A stretch of DNA of 64,000 nt, taken from Brevibacillus laterosporus LMG 15441 (GTDB lineage: Bacteria > Bacillota > Bacilli > Brevibacillales > Brevibacillaceae). The notes below the pieces were generated by a model. The model did not search any database and was not told the origin of the DNA. It saw nothing but the letters and a program-made list of their open reading frames with translations. Each line of letters starts with the position of its first letter. The stretch's first letter is position 1. Positions 36,255 to 44,766 of the stretch are shown here, in pieces. Location: NCBI RefSeq assembly GCF_000219535.2, contig NZ_CP007806.1, positions 1,646,501 to 1,710,500 of the forward strand. The letters run 5' to 3'. Position numbers and translations under genes: made by a program.

Positions 36255-36399
36255 CTACATTTCGTATTGTAACTGGTAAATGAATCCTAAATACTCCTGA
36301 GAATCAATGGATATCCTATAAAATGAATTATTTTTATGGCCCACAGGGGAAATAGAACAAGTTATACCAGTAAAAGATCGGATAAAATACGAAATGTAG
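36255..36399. repeat. Inverted repeat flanking the amidase promoter region
   Basis: CTACATTTCGTATT (36255-36268) and AATACGAAATGTAG (36386-36399) are exact inverted copies. A second nested pair, ACTGGTA (36272-36278) and TACCAGT (36365-36371), lies just inside. The right copy abuts the ribosome-binding site of the amidase-6 gene. The 36095-36409 gap between divergent genes shows no other feature. Confidence 0.6.
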
Positions 36400-36409
36400 G
36401 GGACTCAAA

Positions 36410-37504
36410 ATGAAAAAGGTATTTTGGATTCTTGTAGCTTTGACCATTATGTTTATAAATAATACAGAAGAGGTTAAAGCGGAGCATGCAGAAATTGAAA
36501 GCTTGTTACATAGTATGTATAACGAACGTTCCAAAGCAATGATCACGAAGGAGCATGAGGTAATCAAGCATCATTATCTTACTACTTATAAAAGCAGTCG
36601 ATCTGCACTAGAACATGAAAGAAATCGAAGTACGTATATTCATACATGGGGATCAAAAAGAAACCTATCATTTATAGATGCTGAAAGTAAAATTCAAATT
36701 GTAAATATTAAGCGTATAGGAGCGAAAGCAAAGGTTTTTTTAAAACAATCACAACTAATCACGTACCAACATAATGGTGTCCCCTTTCAACCACAAAAAT
36801 TTGGAATTGGAACGCGACATCTCCTAACTTTAGAGCAAAAAGATAGCAAATGGTACATTGTGAAAGAATGGTATCTGGACCCTTTAGAGGAAAATCCGAA
36901 TTTAATTCCTGTATCAAAAAAATTCGTTACCAAAGAAGAGTTAGCCGCATATAAGCAAAGAAAGAAAAAAATAAGATATAACCGTGAGAAAGCGGTTGCT
37001 TACGCCGAAAAGTATGCTGGTGCGGCCCCTATGGCAGGGAACAACCACCGATACAACCGGAAATACGCAGATTATACATATGAAGGAGGGGACTGTACCA
37101 ATTTCACTTCTCAAGTGCTGGGGGACCCGCTAGAGGGTGGAGGACTCCCTATGAATGGAGGGTGGTTTTATAGAAAAGGTGGGAGCGTTGCTTGGATCAG
37201 AACCGATGCCTTGTACCAATTTCTTATTCATAGTGGGTACGGTAAATTAATTGCACGAGGGACATATAAAGAGGTAGCGAAACCGAACAAAAAATTTCCT
37301 CAAGGTGCCCTTTCCCATCTTGAACCAGGCGATTTGATTGCTTATGAACTTGAAGGGAATATTGATCATTTCTCCATCGTAACCGCTAGGGATGATCAGG
37401 GCTATGTATTAGTAAACTCTCATTCCGCTGATCGTTATCATGTACCGTGGGATTTGGGATGGGATAAGAAAACCAAATTTTATCTGATCCATATCAGAGA
37501 TTAA
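36410..37504 (+). CDS. Secreted amidase-6 (putative cysteine amidase) protein
   Basis: A 364-residue protein with a signal peptide (about residues 1-24, ending VKA). The N-terminal 150 residues form an extracytoplasmic helper domain. The C-terminal domain (about 195-364) matches the Amidase_6 family: C229 in GGDCTNFTSQ, H320 in DHFSIV and N334 region VNSHSADRYHVPW, a likely Cys-His-Asn set of a papain-like/CHAP-like fold. Probable role is cleavage of amide bonds in the cell wall. AGGGG lies before the ATG. Divergent from the sortase unit. Confidence 0.82.
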   Translation: MKKVFWILVALTIMFINNTEEVKAEHAEIESLLHSMYNERSKAMITKEHEVIKHHYLTTYKSSRSALEHERNRSTYIHTWGSKRNLSFIDAESKIQIVNIKRIGAKAKVFLKQSQLITYQHNGVPFQPQKFGIGTRHLLTLEQKDSKWYIVKEWYLDPLEENPNLIPVSKKFVTKEELAAYKQRKKKIRYNREKAVAYAEKYAGAAPMAGNNHRYNRKYADYTYEGGDCTNFTSQVLGDPLEGGGLPMNGGWFYRKGGSVAWIRTDALYQFLIHSGYGKLIARGTYKEVAKPNKKFPQGALSHLEPGDLIAYELEGNIDHFSIVTARDDQGYVLVNSHSADRYHVPWDLGWDKKTKFYLIHIRD

Positions 37505-37583
37505 CAGAAAGAATTTATGGAATAACATGGGACAGCCCCACATACACATCTCTTAATGAAAACTCTTCATAAGGAGTAGACCT

Positions 37584-39044
37584 ATGGGGCTGCCACTTAT
37601 TATACGTCAATTTCTTTTACGCAGTGGTCTTCTATTTCTCGTCAAAATAATTGGTGCAATCGGACGTATTTTCTTATTTCGGATTTTTGGCGCAGAAGGT
37701 ATGGGATTGTATCAAATGGTGTATGCCTTTTATGGATTTGTTTTAACCTTAGTAACAGCAGGGCTACCTACCTCTTTGTCCTTAGCAACAGCCAAGGATG
37801 TTCATAAGGGCATGTATTTTCTAAAGGTCTCCCTAATTCTTACGTGCATTTTAGGTGGAAGTGCAACGATATTATCATACAGTTACGCTGAGATCATTGC
37901 TGATTGGTACGGAGATTCAAAACTAACTGTCGCTATTCAACTCCTGTCACCTGTTTTTTTGTTTGTACCTCAGCTCCATTTATTCCGCGGCTTTTTTCAA
38001 GGAGTTGAAATATACGGTTCTATTTCCTTTTCTGAACTGCTAGAGCAATCAATGCGAGTTATTACGATGCTTGTTTTAGCAAATATTTGGATTTCGTATG
38101 GAGTATCAGTTGCGGTTGGAGGAGCGGTGCTTGGAGCTGTAGTGGGAGGATTGTCAGCTCTTCTTTTTTTTATCGGGATCTATCTTCTACAGCGCAAGAA
38201 GCTGCGTTACTTGAGTCTACCTTCACGTTTTCATCATAGCACTGAAACCTCGATTTTTTTAAAAATGTCTGTAAGTGTGCTGGCAACTAGGCTGTTACTT
38301 CCATTAACGGATTTTATAGACTCGATATTAATTCCCAACCGTCTCATGCATTCAGGTTTAACTGCTCATCAATCTACCAGCATTTATGGGGAAATAACAG
38401 GTATGGCATTAACCATTGTTTATTTACCTTCGATGGTTACATCTGCATTTCTGCATGTGATTATTCCTAAAATTGCGGGGAATTGGGAAAAGAATAATGT
38501 GGGGCAATTTAGAAGCCGTGTCAACAAATCTATGAAGGTTGGCTGGTTATGGGGAATTAGTGCATCCTTGTATTTCTTTTTGTATGGTCAAAACATTTCA
38601 CAAGCGATTACGGGAGATGCTTCCCTTGCTTATTCTTTGATTAGTCTATCTTTGATTCCTTTTTTATCAGGGATTCGAGACATTTCCACTAACATACTAT
38701 GGGTGAAAGGTCGAAAAAAAGGACCGTTAGTAGGTGTAATAGTAGGCTCTATTATTTCAATCATTATCAACTATTGGCTGGTTGGAATTCCCTCCTTTCA
38801 ATACAGTGGGATTGTCATTGGAATTGTATCTTTTGAACTAGCTTCTCTACTTTGGAATTTGCATTACATGCGACGTTTTTTATCATGGAAAATAGTAATC
38901 GAGTCCGGTGTATTTATTGTTTTTTGCTATACAATTGGACGAATGCTAGAAGGTTTTCCTTTATTCATTCATGTTGTACTTTACTTTAGTTGTGTGTCTC
39001 TTTACTTTTTTCTGCGTTTTTCCCGGCGAATAATCTATATGTAG
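37584..39044 (+). CDS. SpoVB/MurJ-like polysaccharide transporter (MOP superfamily)
   Basis: A 486-residue membrane protein with about 12 to 14 hydrophobic segments. The N-terminus FLLRSGLLFLVKIIGAIGRI and RIFGAEGMGLYQM is typical of the SpoVB/YkvU branch of MOP flippases, which move lipid-linked wall intermediates, SpoVB being needed for spore cortex. Slightly shorter than B. subtilis SpoVB, so it could be the YkvU-like paralogue. It lies 79 bases after the amidase gene with AAGGAG upstream and may share its transcript. Confidence 0.85.
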   Translation: MGLPLIIRQFLLRSGLLFLVKIIGAIGRIFLFRIFGAEGMGLYQMVYAFYGFVLTLVTAGLPTSLSLATAKDVHKGMYFLKVSLILTCILGGSATILSYSYAEIIADWYGDSKLTVAIQLLSPVFLFVPQLHLFRGFFQGVEIYGSISFSELLEQSMRVITMLVLANIWISYGVSVAVGGAVLGAVVGGLSALLFFIGIYLLQRKKLRYLSLPSRFHHSTETSIFLKMSVSVLATRLLLPLTDFIDSILIPNRLMHSGLTAHQSTSIYGEITGMALTIVYLPSMVTSAFLHVIIPKIAGNWEKNNVGQFRSRVNKSMKVGWLWGISASLYFFLYGQNISQAITGDASLAYSLISLSLIPFLSGIRDISTNILWVKGRKKGPLVGVIVGSIISIIINYWLVGIPSFQYSGIVIGIVSFELASLLWNLHYMRRFLSWKIVIESGVFIVFCYTIGRMLEGFPLFIHVVLYFSCVSLYFFLRFSRRIIYM

Positions 39045-39158
39045 TACATTTCAGCTTGTTGTGTTCTGAAGATAGTGATTTGGTTGGAAAGCTTTTACTA
39101 GTGGAAAGTATCGATTACTTTGGTAGGATTGTGTGAGGAAAGAAGGGAGGATATAGGT

Positions 39159-39755
39159 ATGGTTTCAAGTGTAAAACTCAGCTCAATCCTAACAAAGTCC
39201 GTGCTTATTTGTTCCATTGGTCTTTCTTTTACCTGTGGTACTGCTTATGCAACTGGAATAAATAAAGAAAAGCAAAACGGGACAACCAATCATAGCTCTA
39301 CAATAACTGTATCAAAACCGAAATGGGAAGATACGGCTGATCATATTATTTCTCTAGGGAAAACCTATATGGGAACCCCTTATGTTTATGGTGCAGAACG
39401 TTTTCAAGATAAAACCTTTGATTGCTCTTCTTATGTACAATACCTGTATGGGAAATTTGGCATCTCACTCGGCTGGCACGCTAGAGAGCAAGCGAAGCAA
39501 GGGACATGGATTCCATTTGATCAAATCCAAAAGGGAGATCTTTTGTTTTTTGCAGATGAAAAATTTCCTAATGAAACGGGTCTAAATAAGGTTAGACATG
39601 TTGGGATCTACTTGGGAGATGGGAAAATCCTCCACACCTATGAAGAAGGAATAGGTGTAATTATTAGTGATTTCCAAAATGATAAACTAGAGGACGACTA
39701 TTGGTATAACTACTTTCTTTTTGCAAAGAGAGTTATTCCTGAAGCAACTAAATAA
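39159..39755 (+). CDS. Secreted NlpC/P60 peptidase
   Basis: A 198-residue protein with signal peptide (about 1-33, ending AYA). The NlpC/P60 domain spans about 60-185: YMGTPYVYGAERF, catalytic C89 in FDCSSYVQYLYG, and His in VRHVGIYLGDG. Such enzymes cut gamma-D-Glu-meso-DAP bonds in peptidoglycan. There are no SH3 or LysM wall-binding modules. ATG at 39159 follows GGGAGGATATAG. Confidence 0.9.
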   Translation: MVSSVKLSSILTKSVLICSIGLSFTCGTAYATGINKEKQNGTTNHSSTITVSKPKWEDTADHIISLGKTYMGTPYVYGAERFQDKTFDCSSYVQYLYGKFGISLGWHAREQAKQGTWIPFDQIQKGDLLFFADEKFPNETGLNKVRHVGIYLGDGKILHTYEEGIGVIISDFQNDKLEDDYWYNYFLFAKRVIPEATK

Positions 39756-39778
39756 ATCAGAACTGAAATTTGATGTAT

Positions 39779-39838
39779 ACCTCATGAGACCAAGTAGCTC
39801 CATGTATTGATTGGAGATTGGTTGAATGAGGTTTTTTT
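39779..39838 (+). terminator. Terminator of the NlpC/P60 gene
   Basis: Nested stems ACCTCAT/ATGAGGT, ACCAA/TTGGT and CTCC/GGAG, followed by T7. Confidence 0.75.
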
Positions 39839-39985
39839 ATGAGCAAAAGGAGGTATCAAGGGGAGAAGAGCGTTAAAGGATGACGATAACGTAACATAGC
39901 AATTCTCATGCAAAAGACTTGCTACTTACTGATCGGGTATATGTATTTATTCTCTTGGTCAAAACTGTACGTGAGGTGAGCAATC

Positions 39986-40696
39986 ATGCATGAATATATG
40001 GACACGATAGGGAGAACAATCCTTTCATTTGGTCTGCTTTTACTGGTAGCCAGAGTTCTAGGAAAGCAGACCTTATCTAACATGACGTTTCACGATTTTG
40101 TGACAGGGATTACACTGGGGGCGATTGCAGCCAATTTAGCTTTTAATGAAAAAATTAAAATGATGGAATTGATTTTGTCTTTAGCGGTATTTTCAGGAAC
40201 TTCTTATCTTATGTCAAATATAGCTATTAAAATACAAAAATCAAGAAAATGGATATCGGGAGCGCCCACCGTACTTATTGAAAATGGGAAAATTTTAGAG
40301 GAGAATATGAGGAAAAATAAATATACGATGGATTCCCTTAACCAATCTCTTCGGCAAAAAGATATTTTTAATCTCCAAGAGGTTGAGAATGCTGTTGTAG
40401 AGACTAATGGAAAATTATCTGTACAAAAGAAAACAGAATTTCAGAGTGTAACTAAGAAGGATTTGCAAATTTTCACAGGAGGGAAAGAAAAATTTCCGAT
40501 AGAGCTAGTTATGGAAGGGCAAATATTAGAAGACAATTTACGCCAAAATAAATTATCAAAGGACTGGTTGCATAAAGAAATCAAACGGATTGGAAAGGAT
40601 CTAGATGAGATTTTCTATGCTGTAAAAACCTCAAACGGGACAATTGTTTTTGATTTTTACGCAGATTACATAAAATCTCCGATTGATAAAGAATAG
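39986..40696 (+). CDS. YetF-type membrane protein (DUF421)
   Basis: A 236-residue protein. Three N-terminal hydrophobic helices (about 8-80) are followed by two similar soluble units, ENGKILEENMRKNKYTMDSLN and MEGQILEDNLRQNKLSKDWL, the repeated alpha/beta domain of the DUF421/YetF family. Related proteins in Bacillus are spore inner-membrane proteins that affect membrane permeability and spore resistance; whether this one is spore-specific is inferred only. GAGGTGAG precedes the ATG. Confidence 0.88.
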   Translation: MHEYMDTIGRTILSFGLLLLVARVLGKQTLSNMTFHDFVTGITLGAIAANLAFNEKIKMMELILSLAVFSGTSYLMSNIAIKIQKSRKWISGAPTVLIENGKILEENMRKNKYTMDSLNQSLRQKDIFNLQEVENAVVETNGKLSVQKKTEFQSVTKKDLQIFTGGKEKFPIELVMEGQILEDNLRQNKLSKDWLHKEIKRIGKDLDEIFYAVKTSNGTIVFDFYADYIKSPIDKE

Positions 40697-40720
40697 TAGT
40701 TAAAAAAATTCTTTTACAGT

Positions 40721-40758
40721 AAAAAGACAACGGGATTCCTTCGTTGTCTTTTTTTTCT
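40721..40758 (+). terminator. Terminator of the yetF-like gene
   Basis: AAAAGACAACG pairs with CGTTGTCTTTT followed by a further T-run. Confidence 0.88.
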
Positions 40759-40850
40759 ATGTGTTATTTCCTCTATGAAATTAATGATTTACATCGTTTA
40801 CTAGTTCATCAAATTGCACCTATTGATAAAAATAATCCAAATTATTTTTA

Positions 40851-40879
40851 TTGTAAAATATTGTAAAAATTAATAATAT
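40851..40879 (+). promoter_or_regulatory. Candidate promoter of the lipase gene
   Basis: TTGTAA (40851-40856) and TAATAT (40874-40879) with a 17-base spacer, in a very AT-rich block. About 160 bases of leader follow; nothing else is evident in 40759-41037. Confidence 0.45.
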
Positions 40880-41037
40880 AATATATGTTAGTAATAGATG
40901 GTATTTTGTAGAAAAAAGTTTGCAGATGAAAGGAGGTTCTAGGTGGTAGCTGTCTTGTTCTAGGTGTGTTGTTTACCCATTATGTTTTGCCCGGGTATAT
41001 CATCATTCAAATCCAAATTGATAGGAGGAGAAGGAAT

Positions 41038-42303
41038 ATGAAAAAAGCGATGTTGCTCTTGGTTATTTCATTGATGACGTATGCCTGTTTCGGATTTTTA
41101 CCTGCTGTTGGGGCGGAAGAATATTCGGAAAATAACAACAAAGAACCGATCATCCTAGTAAATGGATTTCTAGGCTGGGGAAGAGAAGAGGTACTTGGTT
41201 TTAAGTATTGGGGTGGATTTCATGATATACAGGAAAAACTAAAAACAGATGGCTACCAAGTATTTACCTCGGCTGTAGGGCCTGTTTCAAGTAACTGGGA
41301 TCGTGCTTGTGAGTTGTATGCTCAAATAAATGGGGGAACAGTGGATTATGGAGCGGCTCATGCCGAGGAACATGGACATGCCCGTTTTGGACGTACGTAT
41401 GAAGGATTTAATGTGAATTGGGATGAGAACAATAAAGTGCATCTAGTCGGTCACAGTATGGGCGGACAGACAAGCCGTACTCTTGTCCAATTATTAAACG
41501 AAGGTAGTCGTGAGGAGCAGGAATATAAAAATCAACATCCTGAAGTAGAATTGTCTCCTTTGTTTGAAGGTGGCAAATCATTTGTTCGGAGTGTTACAAC
41601 ACTTGCTAGTCCTCACAATGGGACAACCCTTGCTGATGGTGTAGGGACGTTTATTCCATTTGCTAAGGATCTTCTTGTTGCTACTGCTTTTTTTCTACAT
41701 AGTGCAGACTACACGGTGTATGACTTTAAACTGGATCAATGGGGGATTAAGAAAAAGAAGGACGAATCGTTTGTTAGCTATTCAAAGCGTGTATGGAATA
41801 GCCCCATTTGGAGTGATACCAAAGATACCTGCCAATGGGACCTTAGTACAGATGGGGCCCGGGAATTGAATAGCTGGGTAAAAACGCAACCAGATGTCTA
41901 TTATTTTTCTTATAGCGCCAGCGCAACAAAGCCAGGAATATTGACAGGAGTGCATATCCCCATCCTATCAATGAATAAAGCATTATTGGGAAATGCGCTA
42001 TTTATGGGATCATATTTGCGAAACGATCAAAATCGTCCGATTATTGATGAATCGTGGTGGGAAAATGATGGGGTTATTAATACAAATTCAATGATCGGTC
42101 CAGAAACAGATGAAATTGTTCCATACAGACAGAAAGCACAAATCGGTAAATGGAACTATTTGGGTAAAAAAGCAGGCTGGGATCATCTCGATCTAATTGG
42201 ATTAAGTATATCTGATTCACTTGGCTTCTCGGATATTACGATGTTTTATAGGGACATTGCTAAGCTGGTAACAAAATTACCGCATAATGAGGTCGATTAT
42301 TGA
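41038..42303 (+). CDS. Secreted triacylglycerol lipase
   Basis: A 421-residue lipase with signal peptide (about 1-27, ending GAE). EPIILVNGFLGW forms the oxyanion strand. S140 in GHSMGG, D344 in ENDGVINTNS and H383 in GWDHLDLIG make the triad. The architecture, including the lid-region insertion and the Asp/His-rich HAEEHGHARFGRTY segment where zinc binds in thermoalkalophilic relatives, fits families I.5/I.6 (Geobacillus and Staphylococcus lipases). The GHSMG pentapeptide is nearer the staphylococcal type than the AHSQG of Geobacillus. ATG follows AGGAGGAGAAGG. Confidence 0.92.
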   Translation: MKKAMLLLVISLMTYACFGFLPAVGAEEYSENNNKEPIILVNGFLGWGREEVLGFKYWGGFHDIQEKLKTDGYQVFTSAVGPVSSNWDRACELYAQINGGTVDYGAAHAEEHGHARFGRTYEGFNVNWDENNKVHLVGHSMGGQTSRTLVQLLNEGSREEQEYKNQHPEVELSPLFEGGKSFVRSVTTLASPHNGTTLADGVGTFIPFAKDLLVATAFFLHSADYTVYDFKLDQWGIKKKKDESFVSYSKRVWNSPIWSDTKDTCQWDLSTDGARELNSWVKTQPDVYYFSYSASATKPGILTGVHIPILSMNKALLGNALFMGSYLRNDQNRPIIDESWWENDGVINTNSMIGPETDEIVPYRQKAQIGKWNYLGKKAGWDHLDLIGLSISDSLGFSDITMFYRDIAKLVTKLPHNEVDY

Positions 42304-42353
42304 AGGCGTTTTCATTTTGGGTAAGTCAAATGGAATAGATCATTTGCTTTTCA

Positions 42354-42392
42354 AGAGGATTGTTTTTTAAACATTCCTCTCTTTCTATTTTC
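42354..42392 (+). terminator. Probable terminator of the lipase gene
   Basis: AGAGGA (42354-42359) pairs with TCCTCT (42375-42380), followed by a T-rich run. Moderate stem. Confidence 0.5.
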
Positions 42393-42497
42393 TCAGTGAT
42401 TCTATGAACAATCATCAATCTAGATCAGAGGTACAATCATTTGTATAGCTTCTCATGACTAAATCTCAATTGATAGATTTATTAACAATAAACACAC

Positions 42498-42525
42498 TTG
42501 ACATATAGGTTATATTTGCTAAAAT
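42498..42525 (+). promoter_or_regulatory. Sigma-A promoter of the siderophore permease operon
   Basis: TTGACA (42498-42503), 16-base spacer, TAAAAT (42520-42525). A perfect -35 and good -10, immediately upstream of the Fur box. Confidence 0.75.
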
Positions 42526-42543
42526 AAGTACTGGCCAAAAGAT

Positions 42544-42562
42544 GATAATGATTATCAATATC
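42544..42562. promoter_or_regulatory. Fur box
   Basis: GATAATGATTATCAATATC matches 17 of 19 positions of the classical consensus GATAATGATAATCATTATC. It lies about 20 bases after the -10, so bound Fur would block transcription when iron is plentiful. Confidence 0.85.
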
Positions 42563-42615
42563 GTGTTTTTGATGCTTTTTGCAATTTTTTATTGTACATA
42601 AAGGTGGTTATACTG

Positions 42616-43662
42616 ATGTCAGAAGAAGGAGCGGCTCATTCTTTATCCAGAGCAGTAGATAAAGCACCGCGTTATATGGTTGCAGGCATGATGCTCACGA
42701 TTGGTGTTTTCCTGCTAGTGCTCGGATTTTTACTGTCTATTTCATATGGTGCCGCAGACGTCGGGTTCCGAGAAGTATGGGATATGATCTTTTTTTTCAA
42801 CTCTGATTCACCTGCACATCTACTCATCTACGAATTGCGAATGCCAAGAGCATTAAGTGGAATTTTTGTCGGTGCTTGCCTTGCGGTATCTGGATCAATT
42901 ATGCAGGGAATCACTCGTAATCCATTAGCAACTCCTTCCATTATGGGCCTGTCACAAGGATCAGGTCTGGCGATTGCGATCGCTATGATTCTCTTCCCAG
43001 CAATTAATTATTTTGAAATGGTTATTTTTTCTTTTAGTGGAGCTGCGGTTGGGGTCATGGTTGTTTACGCAATCAGTGCGCTGTCACCAGGAGGGATGTC
43101 ACCAGTTAAGCTTGTTTTGGCTGGTACAGCGGTAAGCACTCTATTTGGTGCTTTATCAACTGGGCTAGCCATTTATTTTAAAATCGCTCAGGATATGAGC
43201 TTTTTTGCAGCGGGCGGCTTAACAATGGTGCGATGGGATGCGATTGGCATGATTTTGCCAGTTAGTGTCGTTTGCCTTCTATTGTCGATTATGCTGTCAC
43301 GCTATGTAACGGTTCTTAGTTTTGGTGAAGACGTAGCTATTGGACTTGGGCAACGAACCATGTTGATTAAGACATGCTGCACGATAATCGTATTGTTCAT
43401 GACAGGGGCAGCAGTATCTGTTGCAGGGGGAGTTGGGTTTGTAGGATTGATTATTCCCCATATCATGCGTTCGATTGTTGGTGTTGATTATCGGTTGATC
43501 ATACCTTGTTCGGCAGTATTTGGTGGTGTACTTGTTACCTTTGCAGATATTGCAGCAAGATGGTTCAACTCGCCATATGAAACACCAATTGGTACTGTTA
43601 CAGCTGTTATTGGTGTACCGTTCTTCCTGTATATGGCTCGTAGGGAAGGAAGGAGTTTATGA
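42616..43662 (+). CDS. Iron-siderophore ABC permease (FecCD family)
   Basis: A 348-residue protein with about ten membrane helices and FecCD signatures: ELRMPRALSGIFVGACLAVSG, MQGITRNPLATPSIMG, and VGFVGLIIPHIMR, the ATPase-coupling loop. With the next gene it forms a heterodimeric permease like YfiZ-YfhA or FhuB-FhuG. ATG at 42616 follows AAAGGTGG by eight bases. Under Fur control by the upstream box. There is no ATPase gene in the operon, so a shared one (YusV/FhuC type) is implied. Confidence 0.92.
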   Translation: MSEEGAAHSLSRAVDKAPRYMVAGMMLTIGVFLLVLGFLLSISYGAADVGFREVWDMIFFFNSDSPAHLLIYELRMPRALSGIFVGACLAVSGSIMQGITRNPLATPSIMGLSQGSGLAIAIAMILFPAINYFEMVIFSFSGAAVGVMVVYAISALSPGGMSPVKLVLAGTAVSTLFGALSTGLAIYFKIAQDMSFFAAGGLTMVRWDAIGMILPVSVVCLLLSIMLSRYVTVLSFGEDVAIGLGQRTMLIKTCCTIIVLFMTGAAVSVAGGVGFVGLIIPHIMRSIVGVDYRLIIPCSAVFGGVLVTFADIAARWFNSPYETPIGTVTAVIGVPFFLYMARREGRSL

Positions 43663-44678
43663 TGCAATCAATTTTATACAAACGCGCGCCTCTCATCATG
43701 GGATTGCTTGTTGCGATGATTGTTACAGTAATCTTAATTAGCTTGAATTCAGGTTCAATTCCTATTTCCCCATTGGAAGTATGGGAGACGTTTTTAAATG
43801 GTGGAACGCGTCAGCAAGAAACGGTACTCTTTCAGTTTCGCATGCCACGTTTGGTCATTGCTTTGCTCATTGGCAGTGGACTCGCGGTTTCTGGTGTAAT
43901 TTTACAGGGCTTATCTCGAAATGCATTGGCAGACCCGGGTATTTTGGGGATTAACGCAGGAGCTGGATTGGCTGTAGTGCTGTTCATGTATTTTGCATTT
44001 GAAACAAAGGATATTAAGAATGTTCTGCCTGTTATGATGATTCCGTTAGTTGCCTTAATAGGAGCCGGTGTTACCTCATTGCTTATCTTTATGCTTGCGT
44101 GGAAGCGAGGGATTACTCCAATTCGCTTAATTCTTGTAGGGATAGCAGTGTCGGCTGGAATCGGTGCGATAAATACTGTTGTGTCATTAAAGCTTGCTTT
44201 TGCAAATTTCATGTATGCTACAGTCTGGCTTGCAGGTAGCCTGTGGGGAACCAGTTGGACCTTTGTTATTGCCATACTTCCATGGATTCTCATTCTTGTT
44301 CCGTATGCGATATGGAAAGCTCGATATCTGAATGTACTTAATCTAGGCGATGAATTAGCAACTGGTGTTGGAATGAGAGTAGAACGAGAGCGTGGAAAAT
44401 TAATTTTTGTGAGTGCCGGACTTGCTGGAGCTTGCGTTGCGACTGGTGGAGGTATTGGGTTTATCGGACTGGTTGCACCACATATCGCCCGCAAACTGGT
44501 TGGACCGAAGCATCAATTTCTCATCCCTACTGCTACGCTTGTGGGGGCATTACTGCTATTGTTGGCCGATTTAGTAGCACGTAATATACTAACGCGTACA
44601 GAAGTTCCAGTTGGTATCGTAATCTCTGTTCTTGGGGCGCCCTATTTCATCTATCTTTTAATGAAAACGAAAACCTAA
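43659..44678 (+). CDS. Iron-siderophore ABC permease, second subunit
   Basis: A 339-residue FecCD protein overlapping the previous gene by four bases (ATGA). It has FRMPRLVIALLIGSGLAVSG, LQGLSRNALADPGILGINAG and GIGFIGLVAPHIARKLVG. The two permeases have diverged enough to form a heterodimer. AAGGAAGGAG lies within the end of the upstream gene, implying coupled translation. The start could be either of the two consecutive ATGs. Confidence 0.92.
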   Translation: MMQSILYKRAPLIMGLLVAMIVTVILISLNSGSIPISPLEVWETFLNGGTRQQETVLFQFRMPRLVIALLIGSGLAVSGVILQGLSRNALADPGILGINAGAGLAVVLFMYFAFETKDIKNVLPVMMIPLVALIGAGVTSLLIFMLAWKRGITPIRLILVGIAVSAGIGAINTVVSLKLAFANFMYATVWLAGSLWGTSWTFVIAILPWILILVPYAIWKARYLNVLNLGDELATGVGMRVERERGKLIFVSAGLAGACVATGGGIGFIGLVAPHIARKLVGPKHQFLIPTATLVGALLLLLADLVARNILTRTEVPVGIVISVLGAPYFIYLLMKTKT

Positions 44679-44766
44679 CAAGCTACTAATATAATATTCT
44701 TTGGGGTTTTTTGTAGTAACTCGTAGGGCACATCTTGTGCTTATAGATAAAAAAGGAGATCAATCT

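Noticed and set aside
36255-36399. Reading the inverted repeat as a MITE
   Set aside because: Only one copy is in the window, no target-site duplication is evident, and the arms are unequal inside; kept as an unexplained inverted repeat.
43832-44494. Minus-strand frame of 220 codons inside the second FecCD permease gene
   Set aside because: Antisense shadow of a strongly recognised permease; composition is the mirror of hydrophobic codons.
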